Part shown: positions 36,169-45,500 of the stretch, piece after piece
Position numbering within the stretch: position 1 is the stretch's first letter
Layout: the number at the start of each line of letters is the position of its first letter
Origin: an uncultured Eubacteriales bacterium
GTDB lineage: Bacteria > Bacillota > Clostridia > Lachnospirales > Lachnospiraceae
Length of the DNA: 52,522 nt
Direction: 5' to 3'
NCBI GenBank assembly: GCA_949294665.1
Contig: CASFID010000023.1
Location: forward strand, 1 to 52,522
Translations under genes and position numbers: made by a program
The notes under the pieces: model-generated
Databases searched by the model: none
What the model was told of the DNA's origin: nothing
The model's input: the letters and a program-made list of their open reading frames with translations, nothing else

Positions 36169-37604
36169 TGCTTTATTGGAGATTGATCGAGTCACACCTG
36201 GCGGATCCTCGTATTGTTATTTCGAATGGAAGCCGGGAATATACTTTCCGGCAGCTTCACGCAAGAGTCAGGTCATACGGCGCATTTTTCCGCAGCAGAG
36301 GACTGAAAGCCGGAGACCGTGTGCTCATAACAGATCGCGAACCACTGGAAACAGTGGTTCTTCTTCTTGCCTGTATTTCGGAAGGTATGGTATTTGTTCC
36401 AGTAAGCAGACATATAAGTACGGAAGAAAGGAATGAAATTGTAAAAAGCTGTTCCCCTGCGCTTATTATTGACAGCGGGGAGGCGTCTGCGGCTGAGGAG
36501 TCATGGGAGGAGACAGCCTGCGCTGAAGACAGAAAGAAATACCCGAAGGATACGCCCGTGTATATCATATATACATCCGGAAGCAAGGGGATGCCGAAAG
36601 GGGTCTGCGGAAGCCAGAAGCAGATCCTGTTCTGCTGTGATGCGATAAACAGAAGGCTTGGAAATAATCCGGACGACAGGATATTGTGCAGTATTCCGCT
36701 GACATTTGATTATGGACTCTACCAGGTATTCCTGGCATTCTTAAGCGGAGCGCAGCTGTATCTGAGTTCGGGCGAGGTCCTTCAGCGGATCCCTTATCTC
36801 CTTAAAAAATGGAAGATAACCGCCTTCCCTGCCCTTCCTACGATGGCGGCGCTGCTGGTGAGGACAGGTTTCCTGGATCATGCAGATGATTTTAGTCTGC
36901 GGTACATTTCCTTTACAGGCGAGGTGCTGCCCCTTTCTCTGATACAGGCTCTGAGAGAAGCGCTGCCCCGGACGGCTGTCATACCTATGTATGGGATGAC
37001 AGAGTGCAAGCGCGTGGCGGTCATGCCGGCGGATAGAACAGACAAGGTGATGGCAGGATCGTGCGGTCTTCCGTTAGATGGCGTCAAAGTCTGGCTTGTC
37101 AACAAAGAAGAAGAGACCGGCATCGGAGAACTGGCAGTCGAAGGACCTAACGTGATGGAGGGATATTGGGGAATCCGGGACGAGGATTCCGGTATTTTTG
37201 AGTCGGATCGGGAGACTGGCAGGCGGAGAGTGTACACAGGAGATCTTTTCCGCATTGACAGCGAAGGTTTCCTTTACTTTTGCGGACGAAGAAACGGAAT
37301 TATCAAGATCCGCGGGTATAGAGTGAACAGCTTTCAGATCGAGGAAACGATACGGAAGGTGGAGGGGGTGAAGGAAGCGGCGGTGACCGGACTGCCTGAT
37401 CCGGTTACCGGAGAGCACGCCGCAGTCTTCATCTATGCAGACGACGCCTCAGTCGGGCGCACAGTGGAAGAGACGATACGCCGGATGCCCTTTTATCTTC
37501 AGAATACAGAAGTTTTCATACTTCATAAACCGTTTCCGAGAAACCGGAACGGGAAAACAGATTTAAAGAAATTGTGTGTGATGGCAAGGGAGGGGCTGAT
37601 TTGA
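36168..37604 (+). CDS. AMP-dependent acyl/amino-acid ligase (ANL family)
   Basis: 478 residues with the adenylation signatures: P-loop-like YTSGSKGMPKG (about residues 137-147), YGMTE (near 277), YTGDLFRIDSEG and the hinge region RRNGIIKIRGYRV. The catalytic Lys is in NRNGKTDLKKL near the C-terminus. ANL enzymes activate a carboxylate as an adenylate and load it onto a thiol; with a carrier protein four genes upstream, loading that protein is the obvious role (BtrJ does this in butirosin synthesis, but with a different fold). The start codon shares a base with the previous stop (TAATG). Confidence 0.85.
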   Translation: MLYWRLIESHLADPRIVISNGSREYTFRQLHARVRSYGAFFRSRGLKAGDRVLITDREPLETVVLLLACISEGMVFVPVSRHISTEERNEIVKSCSPALIIDSGEASAAEESWEETACAEDRKKYPKDTPVYIIYTSGSKGMPKGVCGSQKQILFCCDAINRRLGNNPDDRILCSIPLTFDYGLYQVFLAFLSGAQLYLSSGEVLQRIPYLLKKWKITAFPALPTMAALLVRTGFLDHADDFSLRYISFTGEVLPLSLIQALREALPRTAVIPMYGMTECKRVAVMPADRTDKVMAGSCGLPLDGVKVWLVNKEEETGIGELAVEGPNVMEGYWGIRDEDSGIFESDRETGRRRVYTGDLFRIDSEGFLYFCGRRNGIIKIRGYRVNSFQIEETIRKVEGVKEAAVTGLPDPVTGEHAAVFIYADDASVGRTVEETIRRMPFYLQNTEVFILHKPFPRNRNGKTDLKKLCVMAREGLI

Positions 37605-38527
37605 GATTTTACGGAAATGAGATCTGCTGCGGGAGTTATGCATGTCTGAACGCGATGCAGGATCCGTCCATCGATCTGCAGCTGTTCGAGATCTCTACAT
37701 CGACGCCTTTTGGAATCCGGCATTTTGAAAATGAGCATTTCGACAGGCTGCTCACGACATACTGTGATCCGAACCAGGGGATGGACCGCGCGCTCCGCTT
37801 ATGGGGCTATGACGCAGAAACTGTCCGGACAGGCGCTGCAAAAGAGGCAGTGCGGGAGATCCGGCGCCGGATCTCCCCGGAGTATCCTGTCATTGTCGGT
37901 CCGATCGATATGGGGAAGCTTGGTTATCAGATCATGCCGGCTCTGCTGAAAAGAATGGATCATTATATCCTGCTGGAATACTGCTCAGATACTGAGGCAT
38001 ACTGTACGGATTCAGAAGGCTTCTACCAGTACCGTCTTACATATGAAGAGCTCGGCGCCTATCTGTCTGCCGACGCTGTGCCGGAGGCGGACGGCTGTAT
38101 AACAGTCCGGCAGATAAGAAAAAAACGGGAATACAGGATGGAAGAAGTCCTGGAACAGTCGCTCCGGTACGCGGCGGATAATCTCCGCGCGGCAGAAGAA
38201 GCCGGAGAGGGCTCCCGGGCAGTCAAGAACTGCTGCAGATACCTGGAGAAGTATAAGGAATATAAATGGCGGCTTCCGCTCATGTACGATATCCAGTATC
38301 TGAAGCAGAGAAAACTGCTGATGCTGCTTTTAACAGACCGCCTGGAAGAAATCGGGAAGTGTACCGGAGAGCGGGCAGGCGAGATAAGACAGATCGTAAA
38401 TGTCCAGAATGATCTGCTGGGAAAAATATATGGAAATCTCCAGAAGGGGCTGGGGATAGAGCAGGAGAGTTTTGATGAGATGGCGCGTCTGGAGAGTACA
38501 TTGGCAGAAATATTGTGCATAAGTTGA
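37601..38527 (+). CDS. BtrH-like acyltransferase/peptidase-fold protein, copy 2, with Cys pair
   Basis: About 308 residues starting at TTG 37601 with GGGAGGGG about seven bases upstream. NEICCGSYACLNAM near the N-terminus offers the nucleophilic Cys seen in BtrH_N/C39-like proteins. PVIVGPIDMGKLGYQI and MDHYILLEYCSDTEAYCTDSEGF match the BtrH pattern PVIVGPxDMG ... DHYVLVYGYD. The C-terminal 130 residues are helical and carry no motif I know. In butirosin synthesis BtrH transfers the acyl chain from the carrier to the aminoglycoside. Here it closes the operon and probably releases or transfers the carrier-bound product. The acceptor is not encoded here. Confidence 0.75.
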   Translation: MRFYGNEICCGSYACLNAMQDPSIDLQLFEISTSTPFGIRHFENEHFDRLLTTYCDPNQGMDRALRLWGYDAETVRTGAAKEAVREIRRRISPEYPVIVGPIDMGKLGYQIMPALLKRMDHYILLEYCSDTEAYCTDSEGFYQYRLTYEELGAYLSADAVPEADGCITVRQIRKKREYRMEEVLEQSLRYAADNLRAAEEAGEGSRAVKNCCRYLEKYKEYKWRLPLMYDIQYLKQRKLLMLLLTDRLEEIGKCTGERAGEIRQIVNVQNDLLGKIYGNLQKGLGIEQESFDEMARLESTLAEILCIS

Positions 38528-38636
38528 AAAAAGCAGGGAAATACAGGAAAGAATGGCATATTTGAAATTTAGCCGCTGGTCACAATAACCAAATTTACAT
38601 TTATTTCACCTTTCACATAAAATTTAAAATATACCA

Positions 38637-38664
38637 TTGACTTAACATTTGGTGATGCTATAAT
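38637..38664 (+). promoter_or_regulatory. Promoter of RiPP cluster B
   Basis: TTGACT (38637-38642) and TATAAT (38659-38664) with a 16-base spacer. A leader of about 100 bases follows, with a small TTCCCC/GGGGAA hairpin (38748-38762) just before the AGGAAGG ribosome site of the PqqD-like gene. The preceding operon ends at 38527. Confidence 0.75.
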
Positions 38665-38778
38665 GTTGTTCTGGTGGTAATATAGGACGTTGTTGGGATC
38701 AAACCCTCAGCTATGCTGCCAAAAATGAGATTATCTGTGCAACCCGGTTCCCCATAGGGGAAAGGATAGGAAGGAAAC

Positions 38779-39072
38779 ATGGAAATAATCAAGAGATACT
38801 GTATTAAACCGAACTTTGTGCTTCGCAGGATCGCAGGGGAATACGCAATCGTTCCCGTTGATGTTGAAAGTGAATTGACCAATGCAGTCATGCAGCCGAA
38901 TGAGACGGCAGCCTTTATCTGGCAGACCTTTCAGCAGCCGATGACGGAAGCCGAAGTCGTTGAGAAAGTAAAACAAGAGTTCGATGCACCCGAAGAGGTG
39001 ATTCAAAACGCGGTGCATCGTTTTGTAGTAGAATCATTGAAGCTTCGTATTTTAGAGGAGGAAATAAAATGA
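38779..39072 (+). CDS. PqqD-like RiPP recognition protein (cluster B)
   Basis: 97 residues with the PqqD/RRE arrangement: FVLRRIAGEYAIVPV, NAVMQPNETAAFIWQTF and a helical C-terminus ending in RILEEEI. It parallels the 19473 protein almost segment by segment. AGGAAGG precedes the ATG, and its stop overlaps the start of the precursor by four bases (ATGA), so expression is coupled. It should bind the leader of the precursor at 39069. Confidence 0.85.
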   Translation: MEIIKRYCIKPNFVLRRIAGEYAIVPVDVESELTNAVMQPNETAAFIWQTFQQPMTEAEVVEKVKQEFDAPEEVIQNAVHRFVVESLKLRILEEEIK

Positions 39073-39521
39073 AAAGGAAATGGGAAGAGCCGAGGATTGA
39101 GGTTCAGAAATTTGAGGCGAATGAGTATATGGCGGCATGCTGGGTGTTTACTGAAACAAGCACTGTTATTACAACTCACGTAACAGGGGGCGTATTAACT
39201 GATGGGCGGACAGATAGCCCGACAAGTTGGCAGGGCCCGAATAAGGGATTTACCGATGATCATTTTGATTTTTTAAATGCCAGTGATGCTGACGTTGTAC
39301 CCGTAGGTGGTGGTACTGGATGGTATTCAGATACGATGGATCAGAATATCATTTCGATTCATCCGCAGTCTCCAGGTAAGCCAACAGAATTTACTGGAGG
39401 ACATTATGGGAATCAAGATATACATGATATGGCGGATCCTGTTTATTTCTGGGGCGGATGGCCATCTGAGATTACCACATCCAATCACACACAATATGGT
39501 GTTGGTCCTAACGCATCATAA
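39069..39521 (+). CDS. RiPP precursor peptide (cluster B)
   Basis: 150 residues, long for a precursor. Leader pattern MKRKWEEPRIEVQKFEANEY followed by MAAC matches the cluster A precursor. The core (from about residue 26) is rich in Thr, Ser, Gly, Asp, Trp and His, has no Cys after the AAC motif, and contains many Asp/Thr/Asn-Gly and Pro-Thr pairs. Lacking Cys, it cannot make thioethers, so other radical-SAM chemistry (C-C or C-O bonds, epimerisation) is likelier. GAGGAGG lies before the start, which overlaps the recognition gene. A hairpin follows at 39544. Confidence 0.75.
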   Translation: MKRKWEEPRIEVQKFEANEYMAACWVFTETSTVITTHVTGGVLTDGRTDSPTSWQGPNKGFTDDHFDFLNASDADVVPVGGGTGWYSDTMDQNIISIHPQSPGKPTEFTGGHYGNQDIHDMADPVYFWGGWPSEITTSNHTQYGVGPNAS

Positions 39522-39543
39522 ATCAAATTACATAATGAACTCG

Positions 39544-39566
39544 ACGGATGGTCTTCGACCATCCGT
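39544..39566 (+). terminator. Hairpin/attenuator between precursor B and its radical SAM gene
   Basis: ACGGATGGT (39544-39552) pairs with ACCATCCGT (39558-39566) around CTTCG, a UUCG-like stable loop. Only TTT follows, so it is probably a partial terminator giving an excess of precursor over enzyme, as in cluster A. Confidence 0.65.
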
Positions 39567-39593
39567 TTCGTATATAAAAGGAGATTTATTTAT

Positions 39594-40712
39594 ATGGAAC
39601 CGATCGACTATCAGGGAACGGTGGAATTAAAGCTTTGTGAAAAGGCAACGGAAAGACTCAGCCCCATCAATGGGATTTTAGAGCTTACTCCGCTATGCAA
39701 CATGAACTGTGATATGTGTTTTGTACGGCTTTCGCCGCAGGAGATGCAGAAACAGGGAAGTGTCAGGAGCGGAGAAGAATGGATCTCTCTGGCTGAGGAG
39801 ATGTGCAGTGCAGGGACGCTGTTTGTCCTGCTGACCGGCGGGGAACCGCTGCTTCATCCGGATTTTCGGGATATTTATATCACACTGAAGAAGATGGGAA
39901 TGATCCTGACCATTAACACAAATGGAACACTGATCGATGAAGAATGGGCGGATTTTTTTGCCAGGCATAAGCCCCGCAGGATCAACATCACCCTATATGG
40001 AAAGGATGAAGCAACGTACGAGCGGCTCTGTCATTATCCGGATGGATACCGGCGTGTAAGAAAAGCCGTGCGGCTTTTGATGGAACGCCAGGTGGATGTC
40101 AAGATCAATGGCAGTATCACGCCGAAGAACATCCATGATCTGGATGAATTATGCAGCATCGCCGAAGACATGAATACGGCATGGAAATACGACACTTATA
40201 TGTATCCGGCGTCCAGAGAGCGTCTGTCTGCTTTCGACCTGCAGGCCCGTCTTTCTCCGCAGGAAGCGGCGGCAGCCCGGGTGCGGATCATGGAGAAAAA
40301 AGAAAAGGAAGAATTTCGCCAGGCAGCAGCCCGCCTGTTAGAAATTGGAAATGTACCGGAGGGAGAACCGGCACCGTCGCCTGCGAAATGCCGGGCGGGA
40401 AGAAGCTCTTACGTCATCAGCTGGCAGGGAAAGATGCGCCCCTGCATTATGCTGACAAAGCCGGAGGCCGATGTGTTTCGGCTGGGCTTTTCAGAGGCCT
40501 GGAAGGAGATTACGAATGCCGTTTCCAAAATACGGCTGAATGCTGAATGCAGCGCCTGTACTATGCGGGAAGCCTGTCAAAGCTGTGCAGCCTGTGCTTT
40601 TTTGGAAACAGGAGAATTTGACGGTGTCCCGGAATATATGTGCCAGTACACCAAAGAGACCCTTCGGCTGTTAAAGGATATCTGTGAGAAAGAGGAGAGC
40701 AGAAATGCGTAA
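39594..40712 (+). CDS. Radical SAM/SPASM-like peptide maturase (cluster B)
   Basis: 372 residues. CNMNCDMC (Cys35, 39, 42) is the radical-SAM CX3CX2C site, followed by VLLTGGEPLLHPDF and NTNGTLID. The C-terminus has an auxiliary-cluster Cys set: KCRAGRSSYVISWQGKMRPC, then CSACTMREACQSCAAC and a final MCQYT. The match to the 21003 enzyme runs over the full length, including the WQGKMRPC loop, so the two are paralogues of one maturase family. AAAGGAG sits 10 bases before the ATG. Predicted to modify the precursor at 39069. Confidence 0.88.
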   Translation: MEPIDYQGTVELKLCEKATERLSPINGILELTPLCNMNCDMCFVRLSPQEMQKQGSVRSGEEWISLAEEMCSAGTLFVLLTGGEPLLHPDFRDIYITLKKMGMILTINTNGTLIDEEWADFFARHKPRRINITLYGKDEATYERLCHYPDGYRRVRKAVRLLMERQVDVKINGSITPKNIHDLDELCSIAEDMNTAWKYDTYMYPASRERLSAFDLQARLSPQEAAAARVRIMEKKEKEEFRQAAARLLEIGNVPEGEPAPSPAKCRAGRSSYVISWQGKMRPCIMLTKPEADVFRLGFSEAWKEITNAVSKIRLNAECSACTMREACQSCAACAFLETGEFDGVPEYMCQYTKETLRLLKDICEKEESRNA

Positions 40713-40810
40713 ACATTTCCGGATCGGCAGATTTTGCTGCAGCTAGCCGAAAAGGGCAGGCGGCTTTTGGAATATTCATTCTGACATTGCTGACAGTTGT
40801 ATTTTTTTAA
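40705..40810 (+). pseudogene. Remnant of a small membrane protein gene
   Basis: A frame from ATG 40705 stops after 13 codons. A second frame ending at TAA 40808-40810 reads ADFAAASRKGQAAFGIFI and ends in LTLLTVVFF, a typical C-terminal membrane helix. Joined by one frameshift they would give a small membrane protein following the radical SAM gene. The disruption suggests decay, though coincidence is possible at this length. Confidence 0.35.
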
Positions 40811-40831
40811 CTATACATCGGAGGATCAAAG

Positions 40832-41434
40832 ATGGACAATTCATCCAAGACAGAAAAATACCCGGATATAGAATACGTTTTACATATCTATGATACTATC
40901 TGGGACTATTATAAAAAGTCATTAGACGAGAGGACACAGCTCTTCAATAACTACATAGTATTTGTCGGCATTCCTATTTCCGCCGTTGGTATTATTGCAG
41001 AGCGGCTGGGAGAAAATATCGCCAATTTTATTCAGGAAATTATCGGGATCCTGATTCTGATCCTGCTGATAGGGATTGTGATCTTTCTCATGTATATCAA
41101 AGAGAGTGCGGTTTCGAGAAAATATCTTACGCGGATCGAAGTTATCACGGATTTCCTGATCGAGAGATATGACAGCGATTCTGACGGATTATTCAGCAGG
41201 CTGTACGGCCTGGACGATCTGTTTCATCCTGAAACAACGGCGATGAATATAAGGCTCGGGAAAGGACTTATTCTTCCGATCATAAATTCAGGGATCATGG
41301 TCGGGATTTTCTATCTTCTTGCGGAGTATCATCTGAATGCGGTGCAGATGGCGCTGATATTCGTGATATCGCTTGCCATTCAGATCATAGTATTTGTAGC
41401 GGTGTATAGAACTCCTGACAGCAGGAAACGGTGA
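40832..41434 (+). CDS. Four-helix membrane protein, possibly S-4TM-like
   Basis: 200 residues. A soluble helical N-terminus of about 35 residues is followed by two membrane helices (about 43-60 and 68-91), a cytoplasmic segment of about 55 residues and two further helices (about 148-168 and 172-192). A 2+2 helix arrangement with an N-terminal helix resembles the S-4TM membrane effectors of conflict systems, but I have no motif to prove it. GGAGGATCAAAG precedes the ATG. It ends 134 bases upstream of the TIR-like gene, separated by a hairpin. Confidence 0.6.
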   Translation: MDNSSKTEKYPDIEYVLHIYDTIWDYYKKSLDERTQLFNNYIVFVGIPISAVGIIAERLGENIANFIQEIIGILILILLIGIVIFLMYIKESAVSRKYLTRIEVITDFLIERYDSDSDGLFSRLYGLDDLFHPETTAMNIRLGKGLILPIINSGIMVGIFYLLAEYHLNAVQMALIFVISLAIQIIVFVAVYRTPDSRKR

Positions 41435-41440
41435 GGGAGA

Positions 41441-41479
41441 CGGCTGTAACATATGCCTGAATGGGCAGTGGTACAGCCG
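41441..41479 (+). terminator. Hairpin between the 4TM gene and the TIR-like operon
   Basis: CGGCTGTA (41441-41448) pairs with TACAGCCG (41472-41479), with a 23-base loop containing GCCTGAATGGGC, which can fold as an inner stem. CCTTTTAT follows. It probably ends the 4TM transcript, and a downstream start would serve the TIR/RT operon. Confidence 0.55.
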
Positions 41480-41568
41480 CCTTTTATATGATACTATGAA
41501 TATAGTTTTGTTGATCGGAAGATGAAAAAGTATACCGAGAACGTGATCGGGCAGGAAGGAGACAGAAG

Positions 41569-42048
41569 ATGAAAAGCAGGATTTTTATTGGTTCTTCAAC
41601 AGAATCTCTTAAAATTGCGGAGACAGTCCAAAAACTGATGGAGCCGGAGTTTGAATGTGAGATCTGGAATAAGAATTTTTTTGATTTGAATCAATCTACA
41701 TATGATAATCTCGTGCAGAAAGCTCCCAGCTTTGACTATGCAGTCTTTATCGGAGATCCGGACGATATGGTGATTCGCCGGAATACGGGAGAACAGACGG
41801 AAAAGAAAATAGCGCCCCGCGATAATGTCTATCTGGAATTCGCCCTCTATGCGGGCATTCTTTCTGCCGCAAGAAGTTTTTTCCTGCTGGACGAGGCATG
41901 TGGAATTGCTTCGGATCTGAAAGGGATTACAATGTCCTATTACGCAGATCAGGAAGGCGCGGGGACGCATGACTTGATTGGTGTGGGAAAAATGCATGAT
42001 ACGGGGGATAGAAGTGAAAGACGAGGTACTGAACAGTTTTGTAGATAA
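41569..42048 (+). CDS. TIR-like (CAP12-type, predicted nucleotide-binding) protein
   Basis: 159 residues. The opening KSRIFIGSSTESLKIAETVQ and the segment APRDNVYLEFALYAG, with its conserved Glu, are the signatures of the TIR-like family PF10137 found as NAD-cleaving or nucleotide-binding effectors in CBASS/Pycsar-type immunity. A middle WNKNFFDLNQSTYDNL and FDYAVFIGDPDD fit the same fold. The normal C-terminal strand (DLKGITMSYY) is present; the last 25 residues are unrelated and overlap the next gene by 35 bases. AGGAAGGAGA precedes the ATG. It heads a three-gene operon with a reverse transcriptase, so it is the likely toxic effector or sensor. Confidence 0.85.
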   Translation: MKSRIFIGSSTESLKIAETVQKLMEPEFECEIWNKNFFDLNQSTYDNLVQKAPSFDYAVFIGDPDDMVIRRNTGEQTEKKIAPRDNVYLEFALYAGILSAARSFFLLDEACGIASDLKGITMSYYADQEGAGTHDLIGVGKMHDTGDRSERRGTEQFCR

Positions 42049-42520
42049 ATTATTAAATAATACAGTTTTATATGATAAATTCCCGATAGAGATAGATTTG
42101 TTTTCGAAGTTCTTAAGCTATACGAATCCTGATTATAAGTATAACAGCACCTATCTCGGGCAATATGTTAATGATTTTCTGCAGGTATGCCAGATGCTGC
42201 AAAAGAAAGATAAAATGTATCACGAAATATTCAGTGAATTATTACAGACAGGAGAGTCCTTTGAATTAATGATCGATCGTCTGTTTTTTGCCGAATATTT
42301 TTCTGAGACGAAAAAGTGCGGAAGCGAGTATACTTCGATAAATATAAGCAGGCTTCTGGGGGAAGAAGTCGAGATAAGGGTTAAGTATATCTCCAATGAC
42401 AATGAGCATATTTTCTGCAAGGTATATGGCGATTATAAAAAAGCAGGAATAGCTCAAGCAATCCGAGAGGATCTTGAGAGATTTGTCAGCATGAAAGAAG
42501 AGAAGGTGCAGGAACTATGA
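42014..42520 (+). CDS. Hypothetical protein between TIR-like and reverse transcriptase genes
   Basis: About 168 residues from GTG 42014 (GGGGGAT upstream); it overlaps the TIR gene by 35 bases and the RT gene by 4 (ATGA). The N-terminal 100 residues are helical (VLNSFVDKLLNNTVLYDKF, YVNDFLQVCQMLQKKD), the C-terminal part has beta-strands (EEVEIRVKYI, HIFCKVYGDY). No family recognised. Its fixed place between two enzymes suggests an adaptor or regulatory subunit linking them. Confidence 0.7.
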   Translation: MKDEVLNSFVDKLLNNTVLYDKFPIEIDLFSKFLSYTNPDYKYNSTYLGQYVNDFLQVCQMLQKKDKMYHEIFSELLQTGESFELMIDRLFFAEYFSETKKCGSEYTSINISRLLGEEVEIRVKYISNDNEHIFCKVYGDYKKAGIAQAIREDLERFVSMKEEKVQEL

Positions 42521-45500
42521 AGCTTCGAGAGTACATATTAAGCCAAGAGAACATATATCTGGCGATATATGCGGTGAGATCTTATGTATTTGATCCTCAA
42601 TTGCTGGATATAGAAGATAGAGAACTTCTTAATTCCCTGTCAGATCCATTTGATGAGGAATTAATTTTTAAAATAATAGGTGAAGTGACGGAAATATTAA
42701 AATCTGTTTTGGATGATGAGAATTATCTGTTTAAAACAAAGGTTTATATGAAACCAAAGGATTATAAGAAGGATTCTGAGGGAAGTAATGTTCGGATTTA
42801 TCGACCGATTCATACTTCAGAGTTGAAGCAGTTAATTGCTATGGTTTCATTGCTGCATCCGCTGATTTATGAAATTCCGCAAAATGAGAAGAACTGGAAA
42901 TTAAATCTGTCGAACTACAGCAGACTGATTCCGAAAAACTTTTATGGAAACAGGGTATCCAGAAGACCTGAGGAACTTTTTAAAAGGTGGAATGAACAGT
43001 ATAAGAAATATACGAAGAAAGCAAATGAATATTTTAAGACATTTCATGAGTCGAAGGAATATAAGTATGAAGTCAAACTAGATTTGGAAAACTTTTTCCC
43101 TTCGGTCAATCCAATGGCAGTCTACGGTATGTTAATGGAAAATGTACCAGTTACGTTTAGCGATGATGATATCGCTGTGTTTAAAAACCTGATTTATAAA
43201 TTGCTGGTATGTGAAGTCGTGAATATAAATAATGATCAATCACAAAATACATATTATGGAGCCTCCGGTATTACTGTGCAGTGGACGAAGGGAATTGCTC
43301 AGGGGTTGCCTCAGTCCTATTTTTTCGGAAATATTTGCATGACAAAAATTGCCGAGATTTTTGAAGCAGAGTTTAGGGGAAAATCCGTATATTATGTAGA
43401 TGACTCATATATTTACACAGATATAGCGATTGCGGGAAAAGGGGATTTTGAGGAACGGCTGCAAAAAATTAATCACAAGATTGACCTTAAAATATCAGAA
43501 TATATAGCAAAAGCTGAAGAAAGTCATTTTTTTGATACAAAGAAAAAGTATAACGACTTTTATTCGGAGCTTTCCAATATCACAAAACCAGGGGATGTTT
43601 ACGAGATAAGAGTGCATTTAGAGGGAAAAAGCAGCTATACGGCGATCCAGGAAGTAAAAGAAGGAGAAATATATCTTAAAACTTTAAGCCGGGAAGCGTC
43701 CCTGCTCAGTGCAGATATTACTTCGGCCTATTCTGAAGAAGAGGAGGAAGCGATGCTCCATCGGGCAGAAGCATTGCTCAAGGCTATAGAATCAGAAATG
43801 AAGAGTGAGTCCGGTCATGGGGAGGGATATGTTGAAAAGTTAGAACGATATTACAAGTTTTTTAAATATAGAGTGCTGCGTCTTCGTTTGAAAACAGAGA
43901 AAGGTTTAGACAAAAGAATATTTCAGGTCCTTACAGGAAAACGGTACAAAGAAGAATGTGAAGCCGGATATGATCTTCTTGGAGATGAGATTGATGCAGA
44001 AGATTTTTTCAATAGTTACAAGCATGATATATGGCAGGCCGCTCTTTCTGTCTTAATCGCAAATACAGTAGATGAAAGCGGGCACGAGACGATACGCGGG
44101 TATATCAAATCTGTAATAAAAACAGCATATTCACCGGAACTGACGGAGTGCGCATATATTAATAAAATGTATTATGATTATCTGAATAAACGTGAGGTGA
44201 AAAATACATCCGACTGTTTTGCCGCACTTGGCAGGCAGACCAACAGAAAATTGGTCCGTTATGCAAATATGAACTCGAATATTTTAAAGGAAGAGTTTTC
44301 GGGAGTGAGAATCAACGGCTTACAGGAAGAAATATTGAGCAGCTTTGGTATTTGTTCGGATAGATTTGTGAAAACAAGTATAATAGTCAGCCGGAATTCG
44401 GACAGGCTCCAGAGGATGTTTTTAAATGCCGTATATTCAAAAGTGTTCAAAGTTTCCTTGTCGGAGGATATTGCATTAAGTTCTTATAATAAAAAGGATA
44501 TCAGCTATGGAGAGCTTAGGGTACTGGCGTTTTTAAGAAACGGAAACTGCAGCATATCGGAGTTCTTTAAGTGGAAACTGCAGATAATGAGTGAAGATAA
44601 TCGTCAGAAAGTAGACTATACGATATTTGAAGTCCTTGGCGTCTTTAAACGATATGTTGCAATTCCGGATCAGATAGATCATCTGATCATGGTACACAAA
44701 TATACATGTGATGTATGGAAAAACGGTGCAAAACATTTGTATTTTTATACACTGCATAATCAGGAGCATGCGGTTGATCTGATAAAGAATATAATTAAGA
44801 TCATCAAAATTTTCAGCTATTTGAAAATAACGAAGTATGATTATTATCTGTTGTTTATTGCCTGCTATCTCCACGATATATCTATGGTCAGGATTGCATC
44901 AGAAAATGATTTCCTTCTTGACAAAGGAGATTCAGAAAAACTGACGACGTTACTGGATTCGGAATGGAACCGCGGCATAAGTACAAACGACATTAAAAGG
45001 ACGATAGTAAAGACATATAAAAAATTGGACGATTTTTTTGAAATGAAAATCAGATCACAGCATGGAAGGGATAGTGCAGAGGAAATCAGAAACCGGCGCG
45101 AACTGGATTTTTTGGATCAAAGTGTGAGAGAAAACGTCGCCCAAATCTCAGAAAGCCACATGATGGATGTAAAAGACATCTATTTTTTAAAGGGTGATGC
45201 AAAATCAAAGCTGATTAGTTACAAATTTGATAAAATTCTGCTCCGTTTTGCAGATTTATTGGATATGAGCCAGCACCGGGTTTCGAAACCCATCTTAAAT
45301 CATAATATAGATAATATGTCTTCGATATCTGCCTTTCACTGGGTATCGCATTTACTGACAGAAGGATATTCCCTTACGGTCGAATATAATAATGCTGAGG
45401 GAAAAGATTATTTGCTTCCGGGCGTCATAACAGAAACAGTCATTTTATCTATTTTTGTAAAATTGTCACAATTTTCCAGAATGGCCTGCGGCGGCTGCAA

